A DNA stretch of 64,000 nt, taken from contig JANMHJ010000045.1 in assembly GCA_031375105.1 (NCBI GenBank), positions 62,001 to 126,000 on the forward strand. Direction: 5' to 3'. The notes under the pieces are model-generated. The model had not been told where the DNA came from and made no database searches. It worked only from the letters and a program-made list of their open reading frames with translations. The position numbers were made by a program, and so were the translations under genes. This DNA is from JANMDU01 sp031375105 (GTDB taxonomy: Bacteria > Pseudomonadota > Gammaproteobacteria > Burkholderiales > Burkholderiaceae_C). Below are positions 32,280 through 43,062 of this stretch, piece after piece (within the stretch, counting starts at the first letter, position 1; each line of letters opens with the position of its first letter).

Positions 32280-35200
32280 TCAATCTGTAGAGTTCTTTCG
32301 TGCGATTTGCCGTACCACGACCCAAGCCTGCGCAGGAAGCTCTGCCAGCCGAATCCACTGACCGACCTCAACGATAAGATCAGGCTTGAGCTGAATTTCT
32401 TCTGTGCGCTGCCAGCCTATCCGTACTGATTTGCTATTCAAATTTAAGGCGACTTCAAACGACGGCCAGTCGGCAGGGACACAGGGCGTCAGTGACACCT
32501 CGCCTTGTCGCACTTTTAAGCCCAGCAAATTCTCCAGTGCTGCCCGGTAAAGCCAAGCAGCCGATCCGGTGTACCAGCTCCAACCGCCGCGCCCGGCGTA
32601 GGGTGCTGCGCCGTAGATGTCGCCCGCCACGACATAGGGCTCCAACTCGTATTGCGGGCCACGTGTGGGGTGCTGACTGCGATGAAAGGGGCTGATGGCA
32701 CGAAAGCTATTCCATGCTGCGTTGACATCGCCAGTTTGCGCTTGCGCCATCATGGCCCACACGGCAGCGTGGTTGTACTGCCCACCGTTTTCGCGCACGC
32801 CGGGTGGGTAGGCCTGAATGTAGCCTGGGTTATTGGCTGATTTTTCAAACGGCGGGGACAACAGGTGCAGCAGCCCCGTATCCTGATCAATGAGCTGCTG
32901 ATTCATGGACTGGATCGCGCTTTGAATATAGGGTTCTGATGACGCGCCCGACAGAACAGACCAGGCCTGCGCGATCAAATCGATACGGCACTCATCGTTG
33001 ATCGAGGAGCCCAGGGCATCGCCGTTGTCAAAAAATGCCCGCTTGAACCAGTGCCCATCCCAGCCATGGGTATGCAGGGCTTGTATCCAGCCCAGTCGGG
33101 CGTTCAGCCATTTGCCTGCGCGTGCACTGTCTCCGCGCGCTTGGGCCAATGGTGCAAAGTTTTGCGTCACGCTACACAAAAACCACGCCAGCCAAACGGA
33201 TTCGCCTTTGCCCTCATGACCGACGCGGTTCATGCCGTCGTTCCAGTCGCCTGTACCCATCAGTGGCAGGCCGTGTTTGCCTACTGCTAGGCTGCGGTCA
33301 ATCGCGCGAGCGCAATGCTCATAGACCGATGCTTGCGACTCGCTGATCTCGGGAGAGTAGTAAGCATCTTCTGCGCCGTCGGGAATGGCCGCGCCTTCTA
33401 AAAACGCCACGGACTCGTCCAGCAGCGAGAGATCACCAGTCACGTCGAGATAATGCGCACAGGCAAAGGGCAGCCAAAGCAGGTCATCACTGAAGTGGGT
33501 GCGAACGCCTTCACCACCGGGTGCGTGCCACCAATGCTGTACATCGCCTTGCGTAAACTGGCGTGAGGCATTCAGCACAATCTGTTGACGCAAACGCTTT
33601 GGCGCCACCACTGCAAAAGCCATGCTATCTTGTAGCTGATCCCTGAAGCCAAACGCACCGCCTGCTTGGTAGAACCCGGCTTTAGACCACAGGCGCGAGC
33701 TCAAGGTTTGGTAGAGCAACCAGCGATTGATCATTGCGTCAAACAGCGGGTCAGGTGTAGTCACTTGAATCTGGTTGAGTAGATCCGTCCAAAAAGCCTT
33801 GAGATGATTCAATGCTTGCGGCACGTCTTGTTGCAACCATGTTCTGGCCAATTCTTCAGCTTGGACAGCATCTGGTGCATGACCTAACATGAAGGTGAAG
33901 CTAAAAACCTCACCTGGCAGCATCTTAAAGCTGCCGACCAATGCGCCACACGGATCCAAGCCGCCGCCACTACGCTGAGCCAGATTGGTGGGCCAAGTGA
34001 GCTGGCCGGTGGCGTTGAAAAATTCACTGCGATCGCACGTCCATTGCACGATGCCGGGCAACCCTGCCACAGCTAAAAATGCCGTGTTTCCGCCAAAGCC
34101 CGCGCCGCTTTGGCGCTGCTGAGCCATTACAACTGGATGACCAGCCAAATTCCAGCTTGATATCGTTCTCCGTTCAGCATGTGACGCACCCATTTGCCAT
34201 TCGGTCAAAGCCATCGCTCGCAAGAGATATGGCCGATTGCCATTGTTGCGCAGCTCAACATGCACCAACTTGACAGCGGCCTCTCGGTCTGCGAAGAAAG
34301 TGGTTTGGCTACTCAGCTGAGCATGCGTGCATTCAAACACGCTGTAGCCCTGACCGTGACGCACTTTATGGATGGCTTGCACTTGACCTGCCGCGCTATC
34401 GAGATTGCCAGGTGTTAGGCTAAGAAATTTCCCCGTCTCTGTATCTTGCAGCAAATAGTGTTCATGACTTGGATCTTGCACTGGATCATTGCTCCAGGAC
34501 GTGAGCTGGTGCAGCCTGCTATTCGTGGCCCAGGTGTAGCCGCTACCGGATTCAGACACCTGAAAACCAAATGATGCATTAGCGATGACGTTGACCCACG
34601 GGCGCGGCGGCCTCTGTTTGGAGCTGATGCCAAATTGAAATTCACCGCTGCTGATATCAAATTGACCGATAGGCGTTTTGATGTCTGCAAGTGCAGTTCC
34701 GCCCTGCAAAGAGCGCTCGTAGGGTGCGGTTTGAGCATTTGGCTTGCTCTGCGCTGCCCACAGCAGCTTCAGTGCAGCGACCTGCGTTTCAATCGGTCTG
34801 CCATCGGCTGTCAACACCACGCGTGCCATCACAGTAAGTGCCGTTTTTTCTGAGGCAGATACCTCATGCTCACGCAGCAAGTAAAAGCCCGCGCTATTAG
34901 CCAATGGGAAGCTGTGTTGCACCTTTTGATTCAGGTGGTCACGTTGAGCCATGATTTCATGGTGCAGAGGTGACAAATAGGAGCTATCCTCGCTATTGAG
35001 CACCACGACATCAGTGGTCAGAGCGCCAAAGTTCCACCACGGTTGTGCGCGTAGCAGCGACTGCACCAACCCCAAACCTTCACTTGAATGAATACGCACC
35101 AGTAGGATAGGTTTATCGCCTGAAATGCCCAGCCGCCACAATTGCCGTTGATCAATCAGCGTCCTGTTTGTGCTGCTCAAGGTATGGGCTCTGGGGCCGC

Positions 35201-38200
35201 TGTACATCAAGGCGGTTGTGAGGTCTTGCAGTGCAGCATTTTCTTCAGCGTCAATCCCTAAGTCTCGCAGCCGCACCTGAGCCAAGGTGGCCGCCATACG
35301 CGCAGCTCGCTCTAGGTGCATGGGCTGTAAATACTTGTCAATGCGCGCTGCCAACTCGGTACGGTCATGCGCTGCGGTTGTGGCAAAACTCATCCGTGCG
35401 ACGCCGCCTGCTGCGATACGCACTTTGACGCGCAGGCAGGCCACTGGGTCTAAGCCATTGACCGTGGTGTTGCTGTTGTCCCAAACTTGCTCGTCCATCG
35501 TGCGCTGGGCAAGACGACGATTGCGTCCTAAAAATGTTCGACGGTCTGCAATACAGTCCAACAGCACAATGTCTGCATCGGCCTGTGCCAAGAAATGCGC
35601 CGCCGACACAGCTGCATCGCCTTGCAGCCGAGGACGGCGATTCAAAAGCAGGGCACGCCATGGCGCATGCCAAGTGGTGTCTATGAAGAGATTTGAAAAT
35701 GCAGGATGCGCCTCGTCTGCTTTTGCATCTGCGAGCACCACCTCGAAGCATGAAATGACTTCATAGGTGACGGCGACATCCAGCAGGTTGGTGATGACTA
35801 GCGTGCGCAGCTCGGTGTCATCCTCGGGGCTAACGAGTACCGTGGTGGTCGCTTCTAGGGCGTTTGATGTGACATCAAACTGCACGCGATCAGCCATGAA
35901 GCAACAACTGTAATGCCACTGCGGATGCGGTGCCGGGTGCGCGGTGATGGAATATGCCGCCTCTTTGGTACTGGATGCCAATCCATCCGCGCTAGGTGCT
36001 GATGAACCGCCGCTGGATGATAATAAATCGCCGATGGCTCTGAGATAAATAAAACTGCCGTATTCGTCGCGCAACAAGTCATCACGCCAGCGGCTGATGT
36101 TGATTCGCACATTGCCTTGCTGCCAGCGACTCACGCCTGCACCGTTGGCCCGCAATGCTACGCTGTAATTACCGTTAGAGAGTAAATGTGTGGGCTGCCA
36201 CTGGTTTGTGAGTGGATTGACGGCGCGTGATTGGAAAGCACTGCTTGGTGCACTTTCATCCAATCCGGGAGAGCTGCGCGGGTTGGCACTATTGATGATT
36301 TGTCTCGGACAGCGTTCGTGCAACAAAGTCTCGTACGCAGCGACCAGCGGGGTCTGCGCAAACCAGCGCTGGGGTGTATTGCCGCACAGCACATTGCACA
36401 GCGCCACCAGAGTCATGCCCTGATGATGCGCCATGTAGCTTTTCACCACACTGAATTTGTCTGCATGAGGCTGACGCGCAGTTGTAAAGTCTATTGCGTC
36501 CATGAAGCCGTACTCACCCCGGGCTTTTAGCTGCTCTAGGCGGCGTAGGTTTGTAATCGCTGCTTTGGGCATCAGCATCGTTGCCATTAAAGTGGCATAG
36601 GGAGCAATCACTTTGTCGCTGACAGGCGTGCGGCGCAATGCCAAACGTGGAACACCAAAAGGCGAATACTGGTAGGCCAGTGAATGGTCTTGTGCGTTGT
36701 AAGCGGACTCAGATACGCCCCATGGCAGGCCTTGCGCACTGCCGAAAATTTTCTGCTCCATCAGCGCTGCCAAATTCGACGAATGAAGCAGCCCTTGCTC
36801 AGGCTCATGCATCACCAAACCTGGCATGAGGTATTCAAACATTGAGCCTGACCACGACTTGAGCCCCGGTGTCACCCCGCTGGATAGAAATGCACGACCC
36901 AACGCCATCCAGTGGCGGTGCGGCACATCACCTTTTGCAATCGCTACAAAACTGGCCAGTCTTGATTCAGAAGCGAGTAAATCATAGTAACTGGCATCCA
37001 AGACTTGGGTCTGCACACGCAGGCCTATGTGAAACAGATGTCGTTTGGGGTTGTACAGGCTGCTGAAATTCATCGCTAAGCACAGGCGCATGCACTGTGC
37101 GGCAATCTGCTCTAGCTGCTGCTTTTCAATGTTGGTGATGTCTGCTTGGCGTGCCAAGCTGTTGCACGCTCCGCTTGTGGCCACCAAATGTCCGGCCAAA
37201 TTTCCACTATCAACAGTAGATACATACGCAGGTTGCAGCACCTCCAATGTTTGCGTTTGATACCAGTTGAACAAATGTCCCTCGTACTTGGGCAATTTTT
37301 CAATCGTCTTCAACGTGGCTTGCAAACGCGCCACCATATCTGCCGTGCTGATCCAACCAAACTGGCGAGCACAGGCTACCGCCAACAGGTACAAGCCAAT
37401 ATTGGTGGGTGATGTGCGATGCGCCAGCGTAGGCTCGGTATCGATTTGCAGGTTGTCGGGTGGCAAATGGTTGTCTTGCGCTGTGATGTAGTGCTCAAAA
37501 AATCGCCACGTATCGCGTGCAATAGCAAACAGGTAGATACGCTCATCCGCATCAAGCCGCAGGGCTTTGGCTTGGCGTTTTGGCCGACTGGCCCACCACG
37601 CAAAAGCAGGGGCTAAAGCCCAAAGTGCAAACATCGCTGCACCGGCTTGCGGATACGGGCTGTAGAGAAAGGCCAATGCAGCCAATCCAACACAACTCAA
37701 TGATGTGAGCGCCTGTTTGCGTACAAAATCCACTAGCATGTATTTGGCTGAGGCTTGCGCTTGTGCTGCCGTCGTCCATTGCAGCAAGTGCTTTCGGCTG
37801 ACACCCATGCGCCACAAGGCTCGGAAAATCGCATCGAACTGCAAGCATGCTTTATGGAAGAGCTGGGTAAATTGCCAAGCCGCTGCAGCAAATGAACGCC
37901 ACAACGCAGTCATACCCACATGAAAGAAATGCAACAGCACGATGCCTCGCCTGCTGGGCACCAGACATGAGAGCGCTCCCAGCAGTGGCCCGGCTAAAAA
38001 GGCGGCCAGCACAATGACAACTGCCTTAGATAGCGGCAGAGCCTCAGTAAAAGCAACCCATGACAACAGCGCCAGTGATGCAGGCAGCACCAGTGTGCGG
38101 CGCAGGTTGTCAAACATCTTCCACAAGCCCAAGCGGTCTATGCCATAGCTTTTGGCTTGCGCCATCAGCGGCAGCAGTTGCCAATCACCACGCGTCCAAC

Positions 38201-40607
38201 GATGCTGGCGAGAATCATCGACACCTGCGTGGTGCGGATGTTCTTCTACCAGCACCACATCACTGACATAAGCGCAACGGCTGATGCAGCCCTCCAGCAA
38301 ATCATGACTTAGTACCGATTCATCGGCAAATCTCTGATTCAGCACGGCATACAAAGCCTTGACATGCAACAATCCCTTGCCGGTAAACGAGCCCATCCCA
38401 AACAAGTCTTGGTACAGGTCAGACGTGCCATTGCTGTAGGGATCAATGCCGCATTGGCCTGCAAACAGTGCATGAAAGAGTGTGCACTCCTCTGGCTGCG
38501 GCAGCGGCGTTACAACGCGCGGCTGCAAAATGCCATAGCCACCTGTCACGCGTCTGTTGACCGCATCAATTTGTGGTGTGTTAAGAGGGTGAGCGGCAAT
38601 CGACACCAGCTCGCGCAGAGTTTTGGGCGGCAAACCAGTATCACTGTCGAGTGTCACGATGTATTGAATATCACTGGCCAGATACATGCCGTCCGCCATG
38701 TAAAGTGCGCCGTCACTGCTCTTGCTCAAAATTTCATTTGCATTTTCATTAGCGATCAAGCGCACCAGCGCTTCCAGTTTGCCTCGTTTGCGCTCCCAAC
38801 CGATCCATTTGCCCTCCGTGTTACACCATGTGCGTCCCCTGTGGATCACCAAAAAACGCGGCGCGCAACCGTCAGCCGAGGGATGGTCGGCGTTCAATGC
38901 CGCGATTTGCATCAGTGCATCTTGGAGCAATGCGTCATCTGCGGGTAGGCTAGCATGATCGGCATCAACCCAATCCGAGAGCAATGCAAACTGGGCATTC
39001 GGCTCTAGACTGGCGAGCCAGTGCAAGCGCAGCCGCTCGGATAAATCACGAATCGAAGTGGTGGAGACCAACATACAAGGCATCACCACCAGCACCCGAT
39101 GCTCAGGAGGAATGCCGCTTGCGAAATCCATTCGCGGCATAGGCTTGACACGGGTGGACTCAGCAATCACTCGATGGATCACTGCCGCTACCGCTTCAGA
39201 TGCAGGCCAAGCCATCAAGGCCAGTGCGAGCCATTGCGTCCATGGCCAGTCGGCCAAAGCGTGCTGTGGCCGACTGACCAGCGCCAAAAATGCTATGGTT
39301 CCGCACAACAGTGCCGACAGGTAGATGCACAGGCGCCAACTGTGCTTGAACTTGAAACCTTTGACAGCAAATACACTGCGGGGCATTTCTTGGCTGCTCT
39401 GTGACTTGAAGCTTTCAAGTAACACATCGCGCCCAGAACCTATGAGATAGTAGGCGGCTGTGGCCTGCCTGTTGTCGTTTGGATGGTTAGCAGCTTGCTG
39501 GGCACTGCGCACCACAGCCTGAGCTACCGCCAACTCGGTTTGACCAGTATCCCGGGCTACCTTTTCCATCGCTTGTGTGATTTGTTGGCGCGTGCCTTCG
39601 CTTTCTAAAACAAAACTGGGCAACTGTCTGAGTAACTGTAGCGAACTGCTGACAGGCTCAATCACTTCGCGCCAATCGATCTGACCAATCAAGCGAAAGC
39701 TGTTGATGATGTTGCTGATCGTCAGGTTGGTGTCCACCTGCGCTGTCTGGTTGTCAGAGATCAAGTCCAAGCCATTTGCACAATGCAGATGAATCCAAGT
39801 CACCAGCATGGCTGATGTGGTGCTTGAATCAGCGCTCTGGTCAGGAATACGCTGCCACAACTGCGTCAGAAAGCTGCGCTCTAAACCGCGGCAACGCATG
39901 GCTTCCAGAAGCTCGTTGAGGTCGTTTTCAGACAAGCTTCCTTGTGCGTCACACACCGCATGAGCCGCCTCGCGTGCAGCCTTACCCCCTGCAATATGAT
40001 CAGCAACACGGCGCAGGTTTTCAAGTAACACCACCCGCAACGTTGTGGGCAGAGCCCATAGCTCACCCAACGTCAGTTGGCTCACCTCCTGATAGGCATG
40101 CAAAAAAGCGGTGAAAAGGGCTGGATCCAGCACACTGTCGGTGTGCGCCACATAGGCCCAAGCGATGCCATACACACGCGGTAAGCCTTCTAGGGGCTTG
40201 TCCAGCAACTTAGGTAAATCAGCGTAGTAACGACGTGGCACGCCTTCATGAATCTGCTGAAGTTGAACCTCCACCAAGTGAAAATTGTCCAGCAGCCATT
40301 CAGCCGCAGGCGTGACGTACTGGCCGCTTTGCGACAGTGTGGCAATGTAATCGTAGGCCTGCCGCAGCTTGGCAATATTGTCTTGAACACGCGGGAAAAA
40401 CGACAGGCTTTCACCCCAATTGCAACTGGTGCGCACAGCTTGCGCCTGAGCCAAGCTGCGGCCATGCTCTTCAAAACGCTGCGTTCCAAACAACTCAGAA
40501 CGTATTTGCGGCTCAAACGCACCTGAGTTAGCAGTCAGAATTCCTCTGGCATAGGGACTGAGGGTGTCCAGTCGATCAAATGCAGTCGTTCTCACATCAT
40601 TAAACAA
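32280..40607 (-). CDS. ndvB: cyclic beta-1,2-glucan synthase (NdvB/ChvB type)
   Basis: A giant inner-membrane enzyme that initiates, elongates and cyclises beta-1,2-glucan from UDP-glucose for the periplasm. At 2775 aa it is close to known Brucella/Rhizobium proteins (about 2,830). The order is an N-terminal soluble region, membrane segments near residues 420-480 (LCIYLSALLCGTIAFLALVS), and the GT84 domain with TLDSDTGLPPKTL near residue 650 and HRWTRGDWQLLP near 800. Further membrane helices lie near 830-1010, and two glucan-binding/glucosidase-like regions follow. The C-terminal GH94 phosphorylase-like domain has MGTGDWNDGMNRVG near residue 2455, which holds the acid Asp that controls ring size. 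Start codon is uncertain: TTG at 40607 or GTG at 40592. It overlaps a small membrane ORF by 8 nt. Confidence 0.93.
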   Translation of the reverse strand: MFNDVRTTAFDRLDTLSPYARGILTANSGAFEPQIRSELFGTQRFEEHGRSLAQAQAVRTSCNWGESLSFFPRVQDNIAKLRQAYDYIATLSQSGQYVTPAAEWLLDNFHLVEVQLQQIHEGVPRRYYADLPKLLDKPLEGLPRVYGIAWAYVAHTDSVLDPALFTAFLHAYQEVSQLTLGELWALPTTLRVVLLENLRRVADHIAGGKAAREAAHAVCDAQGSLSENDLNELLEAMRCRGLERSFLTQLWQRIPDQSADSSTTSAMLVTWIHLHCANGLDLISDNQTAQVDTNLTISNIINSFRLIGQIDWREVIEPVSSSLQLLRQLPSFVLESEGTRQQITQAMEKVARDTGQTELAVAQAVVRSAQQAANHPNDNRQATAAYYLIGSGRDVLLESFKSQSSQEMPRSVFAVKGFKFKHSWRLCIYLSALLCGTIAFLALVSRPQHALADWPWTQWLALALMAWPASEAVAAVIHRVIAESTRVKPMPRMDFASGIPPEHRVLVVMPCMLVSTTSIRDLSERLRLHWLASLEPNAQFALLSDWVDADHASLPADDALLQDALMQIAALNADHPSADGCAPRFLVIHRGRTWCNTEGKWIGWERKRGKLEALVRLIANENANEILSKSSDGALYMADGMYLASDIQYIVTLDSDTGLPPKTLRELVSIAAHPLNTPQIDAVNRRVTGGYGILQPRVVTPLPQPEECTLFHALFAGQCGIDPYSNGTSDLYQDLFGMGSFTGKGLLHVKALYAVLNQRFADESVLSHDLLEGCISRCAYVSDVVLVEEHPHHAGVDDSRQHRWTRGDWQLLPLMAQAKSYGIDRLGLWKMFDNLRRTLVLPASLALLSWVAFTEALPLSKAVVIVLAAFLAGPLLGALSCLVPSRRGIVLLHFFHVGMTALWRSFAAAAWQFTQLFHKACLQFDAIFRALWRMGVSRKHLLQWTTAAQAQASAKYMLVDFVRKQALTSLSCVGLAALAFLYSPYPQAGAAMFALWALAPAFAWWASRPKRQAKALRLDADERIYLFAIARDTWRFFEHYITAQDNHLPPDNLQIDTEPTLAHRTSPTNIGLYLLAVACARQFGWISTADMVARLQATLKTIEKLPKYEGHLFNWYQTQTLEVLQPAYVSTVDSGNLAGHLVATSGACNSLARQADITNIEKQQLEQIAAQCMRLCLAMNFSSLYNPKRHLFHIGLRVQTQVLDASYYDLLASESRLASFVAIAKGDVPHRHWMALGRAFLSSGVTPGLKSWSGSMFEYLMPGLVMHEPEQGLLHSSNLAALMEQKIFGSAQGLPWGVSESAYNAQDHSLAYQYSPFGVPRLALRRTPVSDKVIAPYATLMATMLMPKAAITNLRRLEQLKARGEYGFMDAIDFTTARQPHADKFSVVKSYMAHHQGMTLVALCNVLCGNTPQRWFAQTPLVAAYETLLHERCPRQIINSANPRSSPGLDESAPSSAFQSRAVNPLTNQWQPTHLLSNGNYSVALRANGAGVSRWQQGNVRINISRWRDDLLRDEYGSFIYLRAIGDLLSSSGGSSAPSADGLASSTKEAAYSITAHPAPHPQWHYSCCFMADRVQFDVTSNALEATTTVLVSPEDDTELRTLVITNLLDVAVTYEVISCFEVVLADAKADEAHPAFSNLFIDTTWHAPWRALLLNRRPRLQGDAAVSAAHFLAQADADIVLLDCIADRRTFLGRNRRLAQRTMDEQVWDNSNTTVNGLDPVACLRVKVRIAAGGVARMSFATTAAHDRTELAARIDKYLQPMHLERAARMAATLAQVRLRDLGIDAEENAALQDLTTALMYSGPRAHTLSSTNRTLIDQRQLWRLGISGDKPILLVRIHSSEGLGLVQSLLRAQPWWNFGALTTDVVVLNSEDSSYLSPLHHEIMAQRDHLNQKVQHSFPLANSAGFYLLREHEVSASEKTALTVMARVVLTADGRPIETQVAALKLLWAAQSKPNAQTAPYERSLQGGTALADIKTPIGQFDISSGEFQFGISSKQRPPRPWVNVIANASFGFQVSESGSGYTWATNSRLHQLTSWSNDPVQDPSHEHYLLQDTETGKFLSLTPGNLDSAAGQVQAIHKVRHGQGYSVFECTHAQLSSQTTFFADREAAVKLVHVELRNNGNRPYLLRAMALTEWQMGASHAERRTISSWNLAGHPVVMAQQRQSGAGFGGNTAFLAVAGLPGIVQWTCDRSEFFNATGQLTWPTNLAQRSGGGLDPCGALVGSFKMLPGEVFSFTFMLGHAPDAVQAEELARTWLQQDVPQALNHLKAFWTDLLNQIQVTTPDPLFDAMINRWLLYQTLSSRLWSKAGFYQAGGAFGFRDQLQDSMAFAVVAPKRLRQQIVLNASRQFTQGDVQHWWHAPGGEGVRTHFSDDLLWLPFACAHYLDVTGDLSLLDESVAFLEGAAIPDGAEDAYYSPEISESQASVYEHCARAIDRSLAVGKHGLPLMGTGDWNDGMNRVGHEGKGESVWLAWFLCSVTQNFAPLAQARGDSARAGKWLNARLGWIQALHTHGWDGHWFKRAFFDNGDALGSSINDECRIDLIAQAWSVLSGASSEPYIQSAIQSMNQQLIDQDTGLLHLLSPPFEKSANNPGYIQAYPPGVRENGGQYNHAAVWAMMAQAQTGDVNAAWNSFRAISPFHRSQHPTRGPQYELEPYVVAGDIYGAAPYAGRGGWSWYTGSAAWLYRAALENLLGLKVRQGEVSLTPCVPADWPSFEVALNLNSKSVRIGWQRTEEIQLKPDLIVEVGQWIRLAELPAQAWVVVRQIARKNSTD

Positions 40608-40803
40608 TGCTCGTCACGACCAGCACAAGCACGGCAATCATCACTGTAGTCAACAGACGCGGAAAAAACAAAGAATGCGCCAAGTCAGTCGCTGCATGAA
40701 GACCGAAAAATCGACTGCGTTTGATAGCGCAATCGTTCATGTGCGATGCCAATGCAGCGCAATCGGAGGACACGAAATTTAAGGCGGGGTTGTGCGTTGT
40801 CAT
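40600..40803 (-). CDS. small predicted membrane protein upstream of the glucan synthase
   Basis: A 67-codon frame starting MTTHNPALNFVSSD, with a hydrophilic first half and a C-terminal membrane helix (LLTTVMIAVLVLVVTSIV) that ends the protein. Its stop overlaps the proposed TTG start of the glucan synthase (8 nt), which suggests translational coupling. It is not a family I recognise. A C-tail anchored peptide could be an accessory of the synthase, or the frame could be spurious. Confidence 0.5.
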   Translation of the reverse strand: MTTHNPALNFVSSDCAALASHMNDCAIKRSRFFGLHAATDLAHSLFFPRLLTTVMIAVLVLVVTSIV

Positions 40804-41318
40804 GGTCTATTTCTCAATGCTGTGGGATTTGCTGATTTGCGAGGCATCGAGCACACGCTTCACTCACGATTCATACTAAGGGCAATCCCTAGGATTACCT
40901 GTCAGATGTGGCTGCATTTTGTGTAGGACAAAGCCTCGTAGCAAGGCACTTAGATTTGCAATATCATGTTGCTTGCTATAAATTTAGGAGCTAAATTCTC
41001 CCGTATTTACTAGGCTACCAGCCTATGGGATCCTCAAAATCTAGTTTTTCAGTTGCCCGAGAGTCACTCGCGTTATTGGTCAACAAAAGGCTCAAACGCC
41101 TGCGCATTGACCCATCAAAGACACAAATGTCGTCTTGAGCGACGAAAATCTGTAGTTGCTCAAAATTTCAGCAGTTTTTGCGCAACTTGCGCTCTCTTCA
41201 TTGATATTTGAGCACCTGCGCTTGGGAGTCCACTCTAAGCTTGCATGGGTTTTCCCCTGATTGTTTGCCACCGTTTCTGTCCTACGATAAGTGGTTGAAC
41301 AATCTCAGGAATCTTTTC
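40804..41318. other. long intergenic region between divergent ndvB unit and acyl-CoA ligase
   Basis: About 515 bp without a convincing gene. It holds one repeat copy near 40971-41021 and AT-rich sequence. Promoters for both sides must lie here, but none is clear enough to call. Confidence 0.5.
40971..41021 (+). repeat. dispersed repeat, copy 13
   Basis: TTGCTATAAATTTAGGAGCT then CCCGTATTTACTAGGCTACC resembles a common variant of the family, with AGGAGC in place of AATAGC. The GCGCAG core is degenerate. Confidence 0.6.
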
Positions 41319-42995
41319 ATGGCTTCTTCCAAACTCCTTCTCGACTACATCTACGAGCACGAAACCAACCGTGCCAATGAGATTTACCTCACGCAACCCA
41401 CGGGTGGCGGCAAAGTGGTGGATTTCACTTGGGCGCAGATGATGGATCAGTCGCGCCGTATGGCCACGTATTTGAAGGCACAGGGCTTTGAACCGGGTGC
41501 ACGCATTGCCATTTTGTCGAAAAACACCGCGCATTTCATGATGGCCGAGCTGGCCATTTGGATGGCAGGCTACACCACCGTGGCGATCTTCCCCACCGAG
41601 GGCGCTGACACTGTGAAATATGTGCTCACGCACAGCGAGGCTTCTTTGCTGTTTGTGGGCAAGCTCGATAGCTTTGACCAACAGGTGGGCGGCATTCCCG
41701 CTGGCCTGCCTTGCGTTGCATTCCCGCTGTCGCCCAAAAACAGCTACCGCACTTGGGACGACATCACGGCACAAAGCCAGCCCATCCCCGGCAAGCCAGC
41801 ACGCGCGGGCGGCGATCTGTGCTTCATCATGTACACCTCGGGCTCAACCGGCACACCCAAAGGCGTGATGCACACCTTCGAGGGAGCCACGCGCGCCAGC
41901 GAAGGCATTGTGGCCTTCACAAACTCTCAAATGGGCAATTCTGCCTACCGCGCTCTGTCGTATTTGCCTCTGGCTCATATTTTTGAGCGTGCTTGGATCG
42001 AATGCTCTGGCTTTGTGATGGGTCGTGGCCGCATTTTCTTTGCTGAAGCACTGGATACCTTTGTGCAAGATTTGCAGCGCGCTCGCCCCACCGTGTTCAT
42101 CTCTGTACCCCGCCTGTGGTTGAAATTTCAGCAAGGCGTGTCGGCCAAGATGCCTCCGAAGAAACTCAAAACCTTGCTCAGCATTCCGATTCTCAACAAC
42201 ATCGTGCGCAAGAAAGTGCTCACGCAGTTGGGCTTGAATGAAGTGCAGTTGGCTGGCTGCGGCTCAGCTCCGCTGCCACCCGCGCTGCTTCAGTGGTATC
42301 GCGATCTCGGTTTGCATCTGTCTGAAGGCTATGGCATGACGGAGGATTTTGCCTACTCTCACTCCACCAACAAGAACCAGCAGGAACTGGGCTATGTGGG
42401 TGTCCCTTATCCTGGTGTGCAGCGCCGCTTGGCCGAAGATGGCGAGATTTTGATCAAGTCGCCAGGTACCTTGAAGGGCTACTACAAGCAGCCCGAGCTC
42501 GATGCCGAGGTATTCACTGCTGACGGCTTCTTCCGCACCGGTGATTTGGGCGAGACGTTGCCCGACGGCCAGCTCAAGCTCACAGGTCGTAAGAAAGAGC
42601 TGTTCAAAACAGCCAAAGGCAAATACGTCGCGCCTGCGCCGATTGAAAACATGATCAACGAAAGCACGATGGTGGAGTTGTCGATGGTCTCTGGTGTGGG
42701 CCAGTCTGCGGCTTATGCTGTGGTGGTGCCAGCTGAAGGCCTGCGCCCTAAGCTGAAAGATGCGGCTGTGCGCGCGGAGTTTGAAGCTGAAATGGCTTCG
42801 ATCCTGAAACGCGTTAACAACAAAGTGGCTGATTACGAGCAACTGCGCATGATCGTGGTGGCCAGCGAGCCATGGAGCATTGAAAACGGCCAACTCACGC
42901 CAACACTCAAGATCAAGCGCAACAAAATTGAAACCGCATTGGAATCGAATGTGGAAGGCTGGTATGGCAAAAAAGGCCCTGTCGTTTGGGCTTAA
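41319..42995 (+). CDS. long-chain acyl-CoA synthetase (AMP-forming)
   Basis: Activates fatty acids to acyl-CoA with ATP. The 558-aa ANL-family enzyme has the P-loop CFIMYTSGSTGTPKGVMHTF, the A5-like LSEGYGMTEDFAYSH, the A7/A8 region FFRTGDLGETLPDGQLKLTG and RKKELFKTAKGKYVAPAPIE (hinge and A8), and a C-terminal catalytic lysine context PTLKIKRNKIE. Similarity is to the eukaryotic-type or FadD15-like ligases (LSYLPLAHIFERAW is typical). The start at 41319 has CAGGA upstream. Earlier in-frame codons at 41208 add an unrelated N-terminus and are rejected. Confidence 0.9.
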   Translation: MASSKLLLDYIYEHETNRANEIYLTQPTGGGKVVDFTWAQMMDQSRRMATYLKAQGFEPGARIAILSKNTAHFMMAELAIWMAGYTTVAIFPTEGADTVKYVLTHSEASLLFVGKLDSFDQQVGGIPAGLPCVAFPLSPKNSYRTWDDITAQSQPIPGKPARAGGDLCFIMYTSGSTGTPKGVMHTFEGATRASEGIVAFTNSQMGNSAYRALSYLPLAHIFERAWIECSGFVMGRGRIFFAEALDTFVQDLQRARPTVFISVPRLWLKFQQGVSAKMPPKKLKTLLSIPILNNIVRKKVLTQLGLNEVQLAGCGSAPLPPALLQWYRDLGLHLSEGYGMTEDFAYSHSTNKNQQELGYVGVPYPGVQRRLAEDGEILIKSPGTLKGYYKQPELDAEVFTADGFFRTGDLGETLPDGQLKLTGRKKELFKTAKGKYVAPAPIENMINESTMVELSMVSGVGQSAAYAVVVPAEGLRPKLKDAAVRAEFEAEMASILKRVNNKVADYEQLRMIVVASEPWSIENGQLTPTLKIKRNKIETALESNVEGWYGKKGPVVWA

Positions 42996-43007
42996 TGCTT
43001 CTTTGAT

Positions 43008-43062
43008 TTGCTATTAATTGAATAGCATTCGGCGCAGATTCTATAACGGGTCTGCGCCGATT
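43008..43062 (+). repeat. dispersed repeat, copy 14, downstream of the acyl-CoA ligase
   Basis: TTGCTATTAATTGAATAGC, GGCGCAGATTCTATAACGGG match the family closely. Confidence 0.85.
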
